A stretch of DNA of 64,000 nucleotides from Globisporangium splendens (taxonomy: Eukaryota > Oomycota > Peronosporomycetes > Pythiales > Pythiaceae), in NCBI GenBank assembly GCA_006386115.1, contig VFIW01000042.1, positions 248,001 through 312,000 on the forward strand, read 5' to 3'. Shown here piece after piece: positions 11,393 through 22,959 of the stretch (position 1 is its first letter; each line of letters begins with the position of its first letter). Position numbers and translations under genes: made by a program. Under the pieces are notes generated by a model, which made no database searches, was not told the origin of the DNA, and was given only the letters and a program-made list of their open reading frames with translations.

Positions 11393-14300
11393 TCGCTGAG
11401 CTCCTCTCCACTCTTGAAGGCTGCTTTGAGTTCTCTGGTTTGCTTCAACATCACACAGAAGTCTTCAATCGCCTCGTACAGGATGTCTGGGTCTTCGGCG
11501 TCACTGGACCTGAACGTCTGCAGCTCCTCCTCATACACCACTGTGCAGATGATGTAGCGGCTGAGCTTCTCTTGCTGGGTCGGGTGACAAAGTCGCAGAA
11601 CTTCGAGGCCACCGTACTTCATTTTTCCAAGCGTCAACCAGTCTTCCTTGGAGTTGAGTAGTACGGCCCGTTGTTGCTTCGTGGTTGCCGTTGCAATCCT
11701 GTCAAACCAACCTGTGATCCATACCCTGGTTTCTGCCTGATCGGTGCGGTGTACAAGACGTTTGAGCCCTTCCTCAATCACCTGTTCGCGCAGAACTTGC
11801 GTCAAGTCCACTAGCGTTGGCCCGCTGAGATGATTCAGTACGTGATGCGGCCCTGGCGACGTCTTCAACATCGCTAGAATTCGCTCCCACTCATTGAGAG
11901 CTGCCTGCGTCCATACATCACGATTGGACGAGAGCAGAGGAAAGGGGCACTTGGTTTCTTGCTTCCATTGCTCCTGGAACCCTTCCCAATGCTCCTGCAG
12001 CGTGCGCTCGAGGTCTCTGCGTTTCTGCATGGAGTCTCCTTCGATCACCAAACGTCTCGAGAGCGTTTTGGTTTTCTTGAGGGGGATATTGGGGCTGTTC
12101 AGGTTTATCGCGACGTCACCATCTATTGCTGTGAGCATCAGGGTTTCGTCTCTCTCTCGCTTCCTGGGTTGTGGAGGTAACTCGGTTGTGGGCGAGTGAT
12201 ATACCACAAGCTGATTCTCCTGCGATGCGAACGACCAGCCGTGTTGTCCGCTGAGCTGGTTTGGCTCGAACTTTTCTCGCTCGTCCAGCGATGGAGTCCA
12301 CACTGACTCTCCCAAACTGGAATTGTCGCTGTCCTCCATCGAATCGTCTGTTTCTCGATCGTCTTCGAATTGACCAGATCGGTCCGTCTTGAACTCCGCC
12401 TTGCTCCTCACGGATCCTTGGAGATGCTTCGCTAGTGATGAGCTCGTCATATTCGCCAGTGGCGTTGGGTCGTTCAGGGTTCTGAAGTGCAGACTGTTGT
12501 AGTGTTCGTTTGCGAATTTCATTACAATTGGTAGCGGACAGCTCGTGGCCTCTGCTTCGTTTCTGTCTTGACGGAGCTCGTCTTCCCATTGCTTCCCTGT
12601 GCACACATATTCTTTGGCTGACAAAAACTGGCCGCCTCCATGGACTCTGGATTGCGGCTTGTAAATTGCAAAGCCCTTACGGTCTCCGTACGTTGTCTTG
12701 ATGAGCACGAAGATTTTTCTCTGCAAAGCCTTGGCAGCCATCCGCAAGGACGCCGGCCCACCCCACAGGGATCCTGGCAGAGTGGAAGATCGGCTGGGGG
12801 AGCTGCTTGCGATATCGCTGAAATAGTCGAGAACATCTGCTCTCCTTTCTTTTGGGCTCATTTTTTGATCCCCTCTCCCCAGTGCTTCGAGTATTCCCAA
12901 ATGAGTTCCTTCAGGAAATTCGAGATCGAAGTTGAGCCGTGCTGCCGCGTTCATGCTTTGCTTGATTCTGCTCGCCGTGGCCTCGAGTAGCTTCTCATTG
13001 GCCATGTTGTCATGCACGATTTGGAGCATCGCTTCCGCCACTGCATAAAATTGGCAATTTCCGGTAGGTGGTGTTGTTGCTTCTGCAAGTCCGTTGGCGT
13101 CCATCACGTCTTGAATCGTGTACTCCCCATCCCAGTCCATGATGTCGTTACGATTCGGGTTGAGCTCGGTTTGTCGTTCCACGTGCACCTTCATTAACTC
13201 GTCCATATCTCGTCGGAAGCGCATCAGCTCTTTTGCCCACCGGATGTCATCCTTGGAAATTTGTCTTGGACCGTTTTTCTGGCTTGCCTTTGACGCGGGT
13301 CCTTTTGCGTTCGCTGCTCCATCGTTTGGTTTCGCCTTCGCCTGTTCTTTGAGATTGCCGGTTTGTTGTACTGAAATTCCTGTTTTCACCGTAAACGACA
13401 CATTTTTTGTTAGATCATTTGGGTTGGAGTTCGGTTGTGGGCTGGACGTGTTTGTCTCATCAGGCGTCACGGGATTCGTGTTCTCGCTCGGCTTGTTTTC
13501 CCCACTGGCGTGAGGATTCTCTGTTGCGGGTTGAAGTGGCTGTTTCTTTTTGTCAATGCTGTCTGAGACAGACTCCTTAATTTCCGCTGCACTGGTGAAA
13601 GTGGCTGGCTTTCTCGGGAGTTTACTCACGGTCTCATCGTCTGCGTGAATACAGTTGTTAGTTTTTAGTTCATGTTCCGTTGCCTTACACGCTCGCGCGA
13701 AATGTCCCGCTGCCCCACAGATTAAACAAGGAGCCATTCTGTGCTTGGATGCGTGGTGCAGGATGATCGTTCGCCCTCTCCAAATAATTCGCCTGACATC
13801 GATAAGCGCTTTTGGACACAATTCCTCTTCAAAGAGTACCTCCCACAACTGCGATTGGTGGGATATTGGACCGTATTTATCGAGTGGGTAGGCGTAGAAT
13901 CGCTTGCCTGTCGTCTGCTTCAAGTATTCTAAAAACAAGGACATATTCATTGAGCGAGCAGTGTTCAAAAACTGAATTTTGTACCTGGATCTCGATTCTG
14001 CATTCTGTAGCCCGTCCGCTCCCAATTGCCTGTTCCACACGCTGTCTGCCTCCGGTCGCTCTCCGGTTGTCTCCGTCGGATGCGCGGATATGAGATGCAC
14101 CAATTGGCGTCGGAAGGGGATCGTCATTCTGTCCCATTTCGCAGCTGTGCTCCTGTCAAAGAAATAGAAGTGGAGTGAGTGAGTGCTGTCGTTATATTCC
14201 GCAGCTTTGAGGTCTCTCAGCATCGCCATTGTCTCTTCCATTTTGCCGTCATTGCGGAATCTCGCTGCTTGCAAGATGGCTTCCACGATTCGTCCGGTCG

Positions 14301-15297
14301 ACTGATGATCTTTGTAGACTTGCGTCGCATCCGATAATTTGCCGACCAGCTCTCCTTCCACCTGAGCCGCGATGGTGTTCTGGAAACGGAAGAGGGTGTC
14401 CCCATCACATACTCGTCGAAGGAATTGAGGCAAGTGTCGAATCAGGAGTTCGCCTTCCACGATCGCTAGCATAATATCCCATTCCATCGTTGTCGGCTGG
14501 CGCAGGGTCAGTGAGTACTCGAACTTTTGCTTGCAGTGTCGGATCATGTTGCGTTGTTCCTCCTCCGAGTATTTGTTCGATTTGAAAATGAAGGGCTGGG
14601 TGCCTTGCTCTTTGACGTTTGTTTGAGTGCTGGTGCTCGTTTGCGAACCCCATGGCGAAGCCTTGGTTTCTGCTGCGAGCCTGTTTTGGTCGATTCTCTT
14701 TTGGATAAGCGCTACCACTGTCCACGACGACCGGTGCATATCCTTGCATAGATCTTGGATCGTCCGCTTCCACTCCGGAAAGGATTTTCCCTTTTCAATT
14801 GCCAGTAGACGGAATAGGTCCACCAGCGCGTCCGCTTCTTCTCCGTTGAGTGTTGGGTAATTGTCGTTCGCCTTTTTTGGTTTCTCCAGAATCCGCATCC
14901 CGTTGTAAAGAGCTGTGAACATTAACCGCACTTCGTATTCAATCTCCACTCTGTTGACCGCGTTTGGTGACACACGCAACTTCGCGGCGAGGGCTTCGTA
15001 TCTCTCCACTGGTGCAGTCTCCGTCGACGCTTCTTTTCGAGAGCCTTCCGCACGTGTTGGCGTCGTGCCTTCCTCAATGGCCCCAGACTTGTCTTGTCCT
15101 CCAGCTTTTAATTGGTCCTTATCGTTCGTGCGCACAGGATCTGGGGCTCCCCCTTTCCCGTGCTGTGACGCTCGTACTGCCATCTCTGCGTCGCCTTGCG
15201 CCTGCCCACTCCGCAGCGTGATGGCGGTCTTCGTGGAAACTCCGTCCGGAGCTTCCTTCCGCGCAGCCCCCTCCTTTGGTTGCTCCATGTTCATCAT
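11320..15297 (-). CDS. LINE-1 ORF1 protein with CCHC knuckle and OTU-like protease motifs
   Basis: The 1325-aa frame is intact. The first ATG (15297, context ggtcaccatgatg) is preferred over the TTG-opened upstream extension. The N-terminal half is charged and low in complexity. A zinc knuckle CLICGAAGHFARAC (C-x2-C-x4-H-x4-C) lies near residue 524, typical of nucleic-acid-binding ORF1 proteins. Downstream, PPTGNCQFYAVAEAML (Cys about residue 749) and NEHYNSLHF (His about residue 932) match the Cys and His boxes of OTU-family cysteine proteases with plausible spacing. A long C-terminal region follows. The inferred role is to bind element RNA and possibly cleave ubiquitin-like conjugates or the polyprotein. 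The protease call is motif-based. Confidence 0.85.
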   Translation of the reverse strand: MMNMEQPKEGAARKEAPDGVSTKTAITLRSGQAQGDAEMAVRASQHGKGGAPDPVRTNDKDQLKAGGQDKSGAIEEGTTPTRAEGSRKEASTETAPVERYEALAAKLRVSPNAVNRVEIEYEVRLMFTALYNGMRILEKPKKANDNYPTLNGEEADALVDLFRLLAIEKGKSFPEWKRTIQDLCKDMHRSSWTVVALIQKRIDQNRLAAETKASPWGSQTSTSTQTNVKEQGTQPFIFKSNKYSEEEQRNMIRHCKQKFEYSLTLRQPTTMEWDIMLAIVEGELLIRHLPQFLRRVCDGDTLFRFQNTIAAQVEGELVGKLSDATQVYKDHQSTGRIVEAILQAARFRNDGKMEETMAMLRDLKAAEYNDSTHSLHFYFFDRSTAAKWDRMTIPFRRQLVHLISAHPTETTGERPEADSVWNRQLGADGLQNAESRSRYKIQFLNTARSMNMSLFLEYLKQTTGKRFYAYPLDKYGPISHQSQLWEVLFEEELCPKALIDVRRIIWRGRTIILHHASKHRMAPCLICGAAGHFARACKATEHELKTNNCIHADDETVSKLPRKPATFTSAAEIKESVSDSIDKKKQPLQPATENPHASGENKPSENTNPVTPDETNTSSPQPNSNPNDLTKNVSFTVKTGISVQQTGNLKEQAKAKPNDGAANAKGPASKASQKNGPRQISKDDIRWAKELMRFRRDMDELMKVHVERQTELNPNRNDIMDWDGEYTIQDVMDANGLAEATTPPTGNCQFYAVAEAMLQIVHDNMANEKLLEATASRIKQSMNAAARLNFDLEFPEGTHLGILEALGRGDQKMSPKERRADVLDYFSDIASSSPSRSSTLPGSLWGGPASLRMAAKALQRKIFVLIKTTYGDRKGFAIYKPQSRVHGGGQFLSAKEYVCTGKQWEDELRQDRNEAEATSCPLPIVMKFANEHYNSLHFRTLNDPTPLANMTSSSLAKHLQGSVRSKAEFKTDRSGQFEDDRETDDSMEDSDNSSLGESVWTPSLDEREKFEPNQLSGQHGWSFASQENQLVVYHSPTTELPPQPRKRERDETLMLTAIDGDVAINLNSPNIPLKKTKTLSRRLVIEGDSMQKRRDLERTLQEHWEGFQEQWKQETKCPFPLLSSNRDVWTQAALNEWERILAMLKTSPGPHHVLNHLSGPTLVDLTQVLREQVIEEGLKRLVHRTDQAETRVWITGWFDRIATATTKQQRAVLLNSKEDWLTLGKMKYGGLEVLRLCHPTQQEKLSRYIICTVVYEEELQTFRSSDAEDPDILYEAIEDFCVMLKQTRELKAAFKSGEELSEWSALSVIMAQLTMEVDSVEPSRY

Positions 15298-15479
15298 GGT
15301 GACCTCAGGAGAAAGCTGTCGCTTGTCGCTCTTTATAGAGGCTTGTATACTCAGTTCAGTATACTCACCCCTTTCCGATGATCTTTGTAGTGGCCTGTCG
15401 ATTGTCGTCGTGGTACTTATACTCTCGATACAAACAGCTGGTACCAAGGCTGTCTGTCCTTTATAAGGCTAGATCGAAA

Positions 15480-15497
15480 GTGTACTAGCGATGTTGA
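15480..15497. repeat. Target-site duplication of inner LINE-1 copy (right)
   Basis: gtgtactagcgatgttga is the partner of 6180-6197. Directly to its right the outer copy's ORF1 continues (AML-KTSPGPHH). Confidence 0.9.
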
Positions 15498-16042
15498 AGA
15501 CGTCGCCAGGGCCGCATCACGTACTGAATCATCTCAGCGGGCCAACGCTAGTGGACTTGACGCAAGTTCTGCGCGAACAGGTGATTGAGGAAGGGCTCAA
15601 ACGTCTTGTACACCTCACCGATCAAGCAGAAACCAGGGTATGGATCACAGGTTGGTTTGACAGGATTGCAACCGCAACCACGAAGCAACAACGGGCCGTA
15701 CTACTCATCTCCAAGGAAGACTGGTTGACGCTTGGAAAAATGAAGTACGGTGGCCTCGAAGTTCTGCGACTTTGTCACCCGACCCAGCAAGAGAAGCTCA
15801 GCCGCTACATCATCTGCACAGTGGTGTATGAGGAGGAGCTGCAGACGTTCAGGTCCAGTGACGCCGAAGACCCAGACATCCTGTACGAGGCGATTGAAGA
15901 CTTCTGTGCGATGTTGAAGCAAACCAGAGAACTCAAAGCAGCCTTCAAGAGTGGAGAGGAGCTCAGCGAATGGTCAGCTCTTTCGGTGATCATGGCTCAA
16001 GTTACCATGGAAGTGGACTCGGTCGAGCCTTCAAGGTACTAA
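15498..16042 (+). pseudogene. LINE-1 ORF1 C-terminal fragment, right part of outer copy
   Basis: This open segment encodes the last ~180 residues of ORF1, from KTSPGPHHVLNHL to VDSVEPSRY, almost identical to the inner copy's ORF1 end. It is the displaced continuation of the fragment ending at 6197. Confidence 0.85.
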
Positions 16043-19000
16043 AGGCGCGACACCAACAGGTAACCAAGTGGCAGTAGCCCAGGCACAGAAATGTACGCCG
16101 CGCTACATGCCCTCAAGAATGCATTTTACAAAAACCAAAAAAGGAAAAAAGACCATGTCCTAACACGCTACGGGTATTAACTCAGAACGTGTGCGGATTC
16201 AAAAAGAAAGAACGAACAAAATGGTTAGAGGACCTCAAGGGGGCACTAACCGCAGAAAAGTATGATATCATTTATTTACAGGAGACGAGGATCACCACAG
16301 CCAAAGAAGAACGCAGACTCCAACATTACTGGAACCGAATATGGGGGGTTGCAAACCTGGACGAACCAACGTCCTTTTGGTCCATCCATCCAGACGCGAC
16401 CGGCGGAGTGGCAACACTCACGAATCCGAAGACGATTAGCGAAACACAACTGATCGAGGAATCCAAGTGGACGAATCGCACAGTCGCTATCAAGTCCAAG
16501 GGAGTGGTGTGGATTAATGTGTACGCACCCAACAAGAAAGCAGAGCGAGAACACTTCTTCCGACGCCTAAACGAAGAGTTCGGGACTCATCAAGAAGCAG
16601 CAGTGCTCGGAGGTGACTTCAATTGTGTGCTCGACAAGCAACGGGACCGGTACCAAAGAGGAGTTCGGCTACCTGTGCAGTGCGAGAGTGCAGAACTGAG
16701 ACGATTAGTGACGGAGTGGAACATTTACGACGCACAGGAGCTAGTGGAGGATCCGGAGTGGCCAGTGCAGAGGGAACCGACGGAGCATTTCACATACTGG
16801 AGGAAAAACTCAGCCAGTCGACTCGACCGATTCTATATCGCAGGAAACCTGGGCAGCGCCGTGCAATGGGAGGCCATAGAGCTACCCAAGCGCTACTCGG
16901 ATCACCAAGCAGTGGTGCTGCATATGAAATGGACGAGTCAACCGCAGAGACCAGGGAGAGTGAACAAGTGCAGGTACCCGATGCGAACCTCGCGTCCTGA
17001 CTTGGTGCGGACTGGGGTGCAAAAGGCAATCGCTCACGAGCTGGAGCTGATGCAGAGTGAAGGGTCAATCGTGTGGAGCCACCTGGAGCAGTGTATCATC
17101 AAAGCAATACTGAGAGTAAGTCGAGCAGAGAAGCGGCAAGTACGAAGATATCGGCAAAAGTTGGAGGATCAGCAGCATCGACCGGCAAACCGCACAAGGC
17201 GTCAGCTGATCGAAGAACAAGCAAACGCGGCAAGGGAGGCAGCAGAGTTCAAATTCGGTAAGTATATGCAAGCAACGCAGGGGGATGTTCGTCACTTCTT
17301 TCGGAGGATCGCCAACTGGCAGCGGGATCAAACAATTTCGCGATTGGAACCGACTCCCGGAAGGTACCACTCACCAAACGCGAGTCTAGCGGACATCATG
17401 GGGGCAGAATGGCACCAAATCACCGACCAGAGCCATGCTGCGGTCCCTCCGCAGAAGGCTGAACAGCGATTTGATGCACTGGTGTACATTCCGGAAACTC
17501 GAAAAGTCACGGAAGAGCAAAACCAAGACTTGATGGCACCCATTACTGAAAAGGAAGTACGAGAGGCGATCGCGGCTTTACATCGGCATAAGGCAGGTGG
17601 CGTGGATAGTCTGAACAATGACTTCTACAAGGATTGCGAGGGCGTGATGGTTGACGTTTTGGTGCGGGAATTCAACAACATCCAACGCGGGGCAACCATG
17701 CCACGATCATTCGGTCAAGGAATCGTGATACCGTTGCGCAAGAAAGGAGATTCGCCAAACCCCCTCGATTACAGACCAATCACTCTGCTCACGACCACTT
17801 ACAAGTTGTTTGCAAAAGTCTTGGCAACAAGGCTGCAAGACATCCTTCTGTGGATCATCGGAGAAGCACAACAAGGCTTCGTACGCGACCGACTGATGGA
17901 GAACGCGATCCTCATCATGCAAGCTGCGTTGGACAAAGCGTACCACAACAACGGTGAAGGGTTGGACGACGCTCCGGGGATTGCGATGCTTGACTTCATG
18001 AAGGCTTACGACACGTTGGACAGAGATTTTCTGTATCTTGTGCTGAGCAAGTTCGGCTTTGGGCGACAATTTGTGGATTTAGTACGTCGAATGCACTCGG
18101 ACACTACAGCGCAGTACCTGGTGAACGGTGAAGTGTCGAGAGAATGGGAGGTCAAGTCGGGAATTCGTCAAGGTTGCCCCCTGGCCCCTCTGCTGTTTAT
18201 TGTCGCCGCGGAGATTCTCGCACTAGCAGTACAACAAGACCCCCATCTGGAAGGTTTTCGTGTGACCAGATCCGGAGCAGAACCCCATCTCATTTCGACC
18301 TTCGTCGACGACTCCGCCGTCTTTTTGAAACAAGGGAAACAGCTGCCTCGACTGATGCAGCTGCTGTCCGAGTTCGGTCAGCAATCAGGTCTGCACGTGC
18401 AACCAACGAAAAGCAGCTACATCTGTCTCAACACAGCTGTAGTCCAGGAACAAAGATGCGGCATTCCAATTCTGAAGCATGGAGAGACGGTGAGGTACCT
18501 TGGCATCCAAATAGGTACCGGGAACATCACACAAGCTAATTGGGAGGACCGCCTGCAAAAGCTCCGAACCAGATTGATCATCGCGGCCAAAGTCTCCAGC
18601 AGTGTGGTGGGGAGAGTGCTGATACTGAATTCGGTCTTACTGCCGTCGATTCTGTTCACTGCCGGCTACATCAAGCCCCAGCGAAGGTCGTGGATCAGCT
18701 AGTGAATCTACAAAAGCAGTTTTTGTGGCAATCAACACTCGGCACAGACGGCACGAGGCACAAGGTGAGTCCTTCCCTGCTCTACTTGCCGGTCAAGGAA
18801 GGAGACATAGGTCTCTATTCAATACGTCTTGCAATAAAGCGACAAGAGATGCGGCGGACAACTCGGTGGCTACAGCGAGCGCGAGACAAGTATACAGAAG
18901 CTTGGCATGAACAGGTGCATCGGGACAAAAGTCAAAACCGGGGATGTTGCGCGATTTCACCAAAGGAGTGATGCCAGCTCGCGCAGACAAGGCTGTACCA

Positions 19001-21115
19001 GACGAGCAATATCCACAGACTCGGGTGGGAGTATCTCTGTGAAGACTTGGTGGCGGCAGAGAGACGCAATCCCGCGTGGAAAGACGATCTGAAGCAGCAA
19101 ATGGAATCCTTGCTACCGACCCTGGACCTCGAGTGGAGATCAGACGGACGTGTAGGTGTGTACTTTGGGAGAAAACCTGAGCAGACGATTCATCACCTAT
19201 CGGAAGAGACTCGAGCCTTCTGGCCATCCTTTCAGTGGAACGACAACCCCTGGATAATCGACAGCCAAGGCGAGCAGTATACAGTCAAAACGGTTCCTTT
19301 CCTGAAGGAATGCAATTTGGCCAGCTTCAACGTGAGACGGGAGGAAGAGCGAGTGTTCTCCGTGCGGCTACCAACCATGACGGCGACTCTCACGTTCAAA
19401 CGAATGACCACCTTGCGAAAACTCGTAACCAGCATCATTCCATGCTCACCGAAGATAGAAATCGATGCAGGCAACCAGTTGAACAGTCACCAGGAGCCGT
19501 GGAGCAGGAAACACACAAAACGAGAGTACAAGTGGGTCAGCAACGGCATGGGAACCATCATCGCGGTGCCAGTATCGGAGGGGAGCCACACGGACTACAT
19601 CCAGATGCAACGGCAAGCAAACGGAGTTCTCTGGACAGTGACCGACTGGGCTGGGGATGCTATCTGTCAACAAGACGTGGCAATGATCGAAGAAGAAATA
19701 AAAACTGTAGGGTGGACATTCAAACCGCACCCGCTCACGACTCACTGTCCGTGGCTGGTGCATGAACGTACTCCCCCAAACAGTATCCAGAAGACAATTG
19801 ACCGAGCACGAACACAAAGGTTGCACACCAAGTTGTATCAAGGTCTCGGAGGACTCATAGACAAGCTCAACGAAGTCGCGAAAACTGACCAGTGGTACAG
19901 CCATGTGCAGTATCGACTACCAGCAGATCTATGGAAACAACAAGGATGTCTTACGCTGTATCAGATGTGGACGACATACCGGATCTCTACGATGCAGCTC
20001 AACCTGTTCCATCCGGGAAGGATCGAGTCTTCGGCGTGCCCAAGCAATGCCGGATGTGGGGAGACAAAAGAAACTATCTCGCACATAGTGTGGAATTGCA
20101 AGCGAGCGCAAGCCGCGTGGACCGCCTTCCTCGGGCGATGGATGGGTCGAACATTGACGGAGCAAGCACTCAATCTCTTCCTACCTCATATTGCTAGTCG
20201 CACAGTCCCGCCAGGTCAACGATCTTTGCTCCGGGAATTGGAAAAGCACTTCGGGTTCATTACTCCGGAACACTCTACAGCACTACAGAAACTTTGGTTT
20301 ATCGTTACATCAAGCATCCCAGTACTGCTGTGAAGAACGAGAGTGGAAATAGTGCATGAACGGCAACACGTCACTATCGAAGAAAGTACCCAGCGAGTGT
20401 GGACAGCGTGTGTGATGCAGGTGCGGGATGTGGCTCATCGGATGAGAACGCTCAAAGGAGAAAAGATCGATGCTACCTGCCTGAGCCAACTGCTCAGCGT
20501 ACTGGAGACACAAGACTTCTCGCGCCAACTGGAAGCATGGACGACGGCGCGTCTGTATTTCGATGGAGGTGCACGCGGCAACCCAGGTCCAGGAGGCAGC
20601 GGATGGGCACTCATCTCCCTCAATGAACGCAGCAATCGATGGGAACTCAAAGCATGCGGCTATGCGTACATGGGACCGGAAGTCACGAACAATTGGTGCG
20701 AATACAGCGCACTGAAAGATGGCCTGGTATACAGTGCACACTGCCTGCAGCATTATGAAGTCAAGTTGGAAGTCTTCGGAGACAGCCAAATGATTATCGC
20801 AGCCCAGAACGGGTTCTCTTCTATACGCCAGACCAAGTTGCAGCCACTAGCAGTTCGGGTAAATCAAATCATCGCCAACTTTGCTGGACCTCCTGGAATC
20901 ACACAAAACGAGAACAAAACAAGATGGCCGATCTTCTCGCCAACATGGCTATGAACTCCAAGAGTGCGAAGATACTCACCGACGAATCGCGGGGAAATGA
21001 TCAAGTTCTTATGTCCCAAGTTGCAGCTCTACTCGCCAATGATATCGGTGCCACACCGTCAAGACTTAGAAACACCTCACTGTCAGCAGTGTTAATGAGA
21101 CTCAGGAATTCTTAA
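15971..21115 (+). pseudogene. LINE-1 ORF2 of outer copy, multiply disrupted
   Basis: It has the same domain order as the inner ORF2. Lesions seen by comparison are: an extra A in an A-run near 16155; loss of one C in a C-run near 18676, which ends the RT-bearing frame at 18702; TGA at 18969-18971 (the stop shared with the inner copy); TGG to TGA at 20331-20333; and loss of one G near 20888 in the RNase H domain. The endonuclease-RT stretch 16189-18702 is still an open 837-codon frame. The start corresponds to the ATG that overlaps the end of ORF1. Confidence 0.85.
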
Positions 21116-21161
21116 ACTGTATGTTGATCATAAGTTAAATATAACTACCTTCTCTCTCATT

Positions 21162-21175
21162 ATGATTCAAGTTGT
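21162..21175. repeat. Right target-site duplication of outer LINE-1 copy
   Basis: atgattcaagttgt is the partner of 5205-5218 and follows directly on the CTCTCTC tail. Confidence 0.85.
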
Positions 21176-22932
21176 TCGGTTTCTTCATGAATTCCTCTTT
21201 AGTGGTCTGGATTTTTTGTGCGACTGCCGAATAATTTGTTTAGTTTCTTGATCAATTCCACTTCGGTGGTCAGCGTTACTAGTTCTATTTATTTGACAAC
21301 GGCGATACGCTTCAATGGACCGCAGGCGTGAAAAGTTAAGCTAATAGAGGGTCGCTTACTCCTTGTAGATATCGTCTGACGCTAGAATACTATTTGTATG
21401 TCGTTGTGAATTGGCTAGGACAGATTAAAAGTCCATGACCCACCCGCGCTGAAGTCTTTAGCTTTACTGGCTCCTCATTTCTTCCCTCTATTCATGGCGT
21501 CAGTTACAGCTTCGGTGGAGGTCAGTCTCGCAGACTGACGCTGTGCGATAAAACACTTTTACTAGGGTTTCCCTTCAACTGTGTTATGCATCGTTTGGAT
21601 GACCCCGTTGGTCGAGCTCTGTGTCTGGAAGTGACTCCAGGCATTAAGGGCAGTGCAGATCACTCTGTCAAATATGATTTAGTCGGTTCGTGTGAAATAT
21701 AGCAGTCGTATCAGATTTCGAAGGCGCAAATCCAAACAGCCCTTTCAGCGCTGTGGCATGATGGAGAAAAAGCAGGGGACTGGAAAGCAATGCATTTGCC
21801 CAGTCAATCGAGGGTCTCCTAATGACCTTTTGCACACTCTTTTGAGCAATTACAGCTTCTGTCCCTACGCTGATTGCTGAGGGTTCGAGGGCTGCTGGGC
21901 GACTACTTTCAGCGGACACCAGAACTAAATGGGAGATTTGAACGGGTTTCGGCCTTGCCATCCTGAGCCTGGCCCAATGTGCGCGGGTCCGCCCGCAGGC
22001 ACGACGCATGCAAACGTTGTGCTGAAGGAAGGGCCTCCCAGTGACGAATAAGATCCGTCATCGAGACATTCCAGAGGCAAGTATTATCTTCGACCACGAA
22101 ATCGTACTGCTGCAGTGCATATTCTACAATTCCAGCATGGAGTGCCACATAATTGCACAAATTAGAATCGCACGCGATCGAGCATTTTGGTGCAAATTGA
22201 TGTCACGCTTGTTGGCACCAAGGATACGAAGTATCGCTCACTGGGTTCTGCTCGGTGAACAGCAGTGCTGCAGTCAGGCTTAGTCTTCAGCGTTCTTCGT
22301 TCCTTCGTTTCACACCCTTTTTTTTCGTGGGTGAGTGGCTTGGTGTGGTGATCACACACACACACTGTGTATAAGTGCCTTGCAGCCTTCTTGTACCCTC
22401 AGCGACGACACCACATCAGCACCTTACCGCGATGGTCGGTCAGGAAAACGCGTGCCCGAAAGTGACCCACTGATGCCTGCCTGCTGCTTGAGATAATCGT
22501 GGCTGTTCACGGATGAGCAGATCTTGTGACGCCGGCCAGGACCAAACGGGCTAACGTACCAAAGTCGCTTGTCAATTTGGCCACCAATTGAAAAGTGACA
22601 GTGTTCGTGACGTTTACTGAGCTCGGGCTGTCCGAACCACTTTCGATTGTCTGCTGTGCAGTAGGTCGTACAAGGTGTGCACAGAGTGAACGACACTGAA
22701 CATTTGGTCGCTCTGTGCGACAAAGTATTTTTCTATGTCACTTAGATGAGAATGAGTGTGGTACATCAGAAAAAAGATGATGGGAAATCTCGGAGGGTAG
22801 ATGATTTTGGATGTTGGATCTTCTGGAATGATACAGACATGTTGATGTATGCACACCCACACAACAAATAACCTCACACAGATTATCAACCAACCCCATT
22901 CCAATGCGCGGTCCAAGCACAAAATCAACATG
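21176..22932. other. Non-coding stretch, nothing recognised
   Basis: Short overlapping frames only. A small CA dinucleotide run lies at about 22353-22365. No motif, tRNA fold or paralogous segment was found. Confidence 0.5.
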
Positions 22933-22959
22933 CTAGCGCAAGCATAAAGTAGTGTTCAT

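Larger units (their letters stand above)
6198..15479 (-). mobile_element. Full-length LINE-1 (9.3 kb) nested in the outer copy
   Basis: This is a complete non-LTR retrotransposon on the - strand. It has a ~180-bp 5' leader (15479-15298), ORF1 (15297-11320), ORF2 (11392-6245) overlapping ORF1 by 73 nt in another frame, and a 47-nt 3' tail ending in CT/GA repeats instead of poly(A). There are no LTRs. An APE-type endonuclease, reverse transcriptase, zinc knuckle and RNase H place it among APE-bearing LINEs; I cannot assign the clade without a tree. Duplications of 18 bp flank it (6180-6197 and 15480-15497, one mismatch). It is younger than the copy it interrupts. Confidence 0.92.
5219..21161 (+). 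mobile_element. Outer LINE-1 copy, 5'-truncated, split by an inner copy
   Basis: This + strand non-LTR element begins inside ORF1 (at the ERRADVLDYF part of the inner copy's ORF1), runs to 6197, and resumes at 15498 after the inner element. It ends with the CTCT-rich 3' tail at 21161. Without the inner copy it is about 6.6 kb. Its ORFs carry many frameshifts and stops. Flanking duplications are at 5205-5218 and 21162-21175. Apart from these lesions it is very close in sequence to the inner copy, so both come from one family. Confidence 0.9.

Noticed and set aside
5219..15479. LTR retrotransposon
   Set aside because: No long terminal repeats, integrase or aspartic protease. The APE endonuclease, RT order and 3' tail are those of a non-LTR element.
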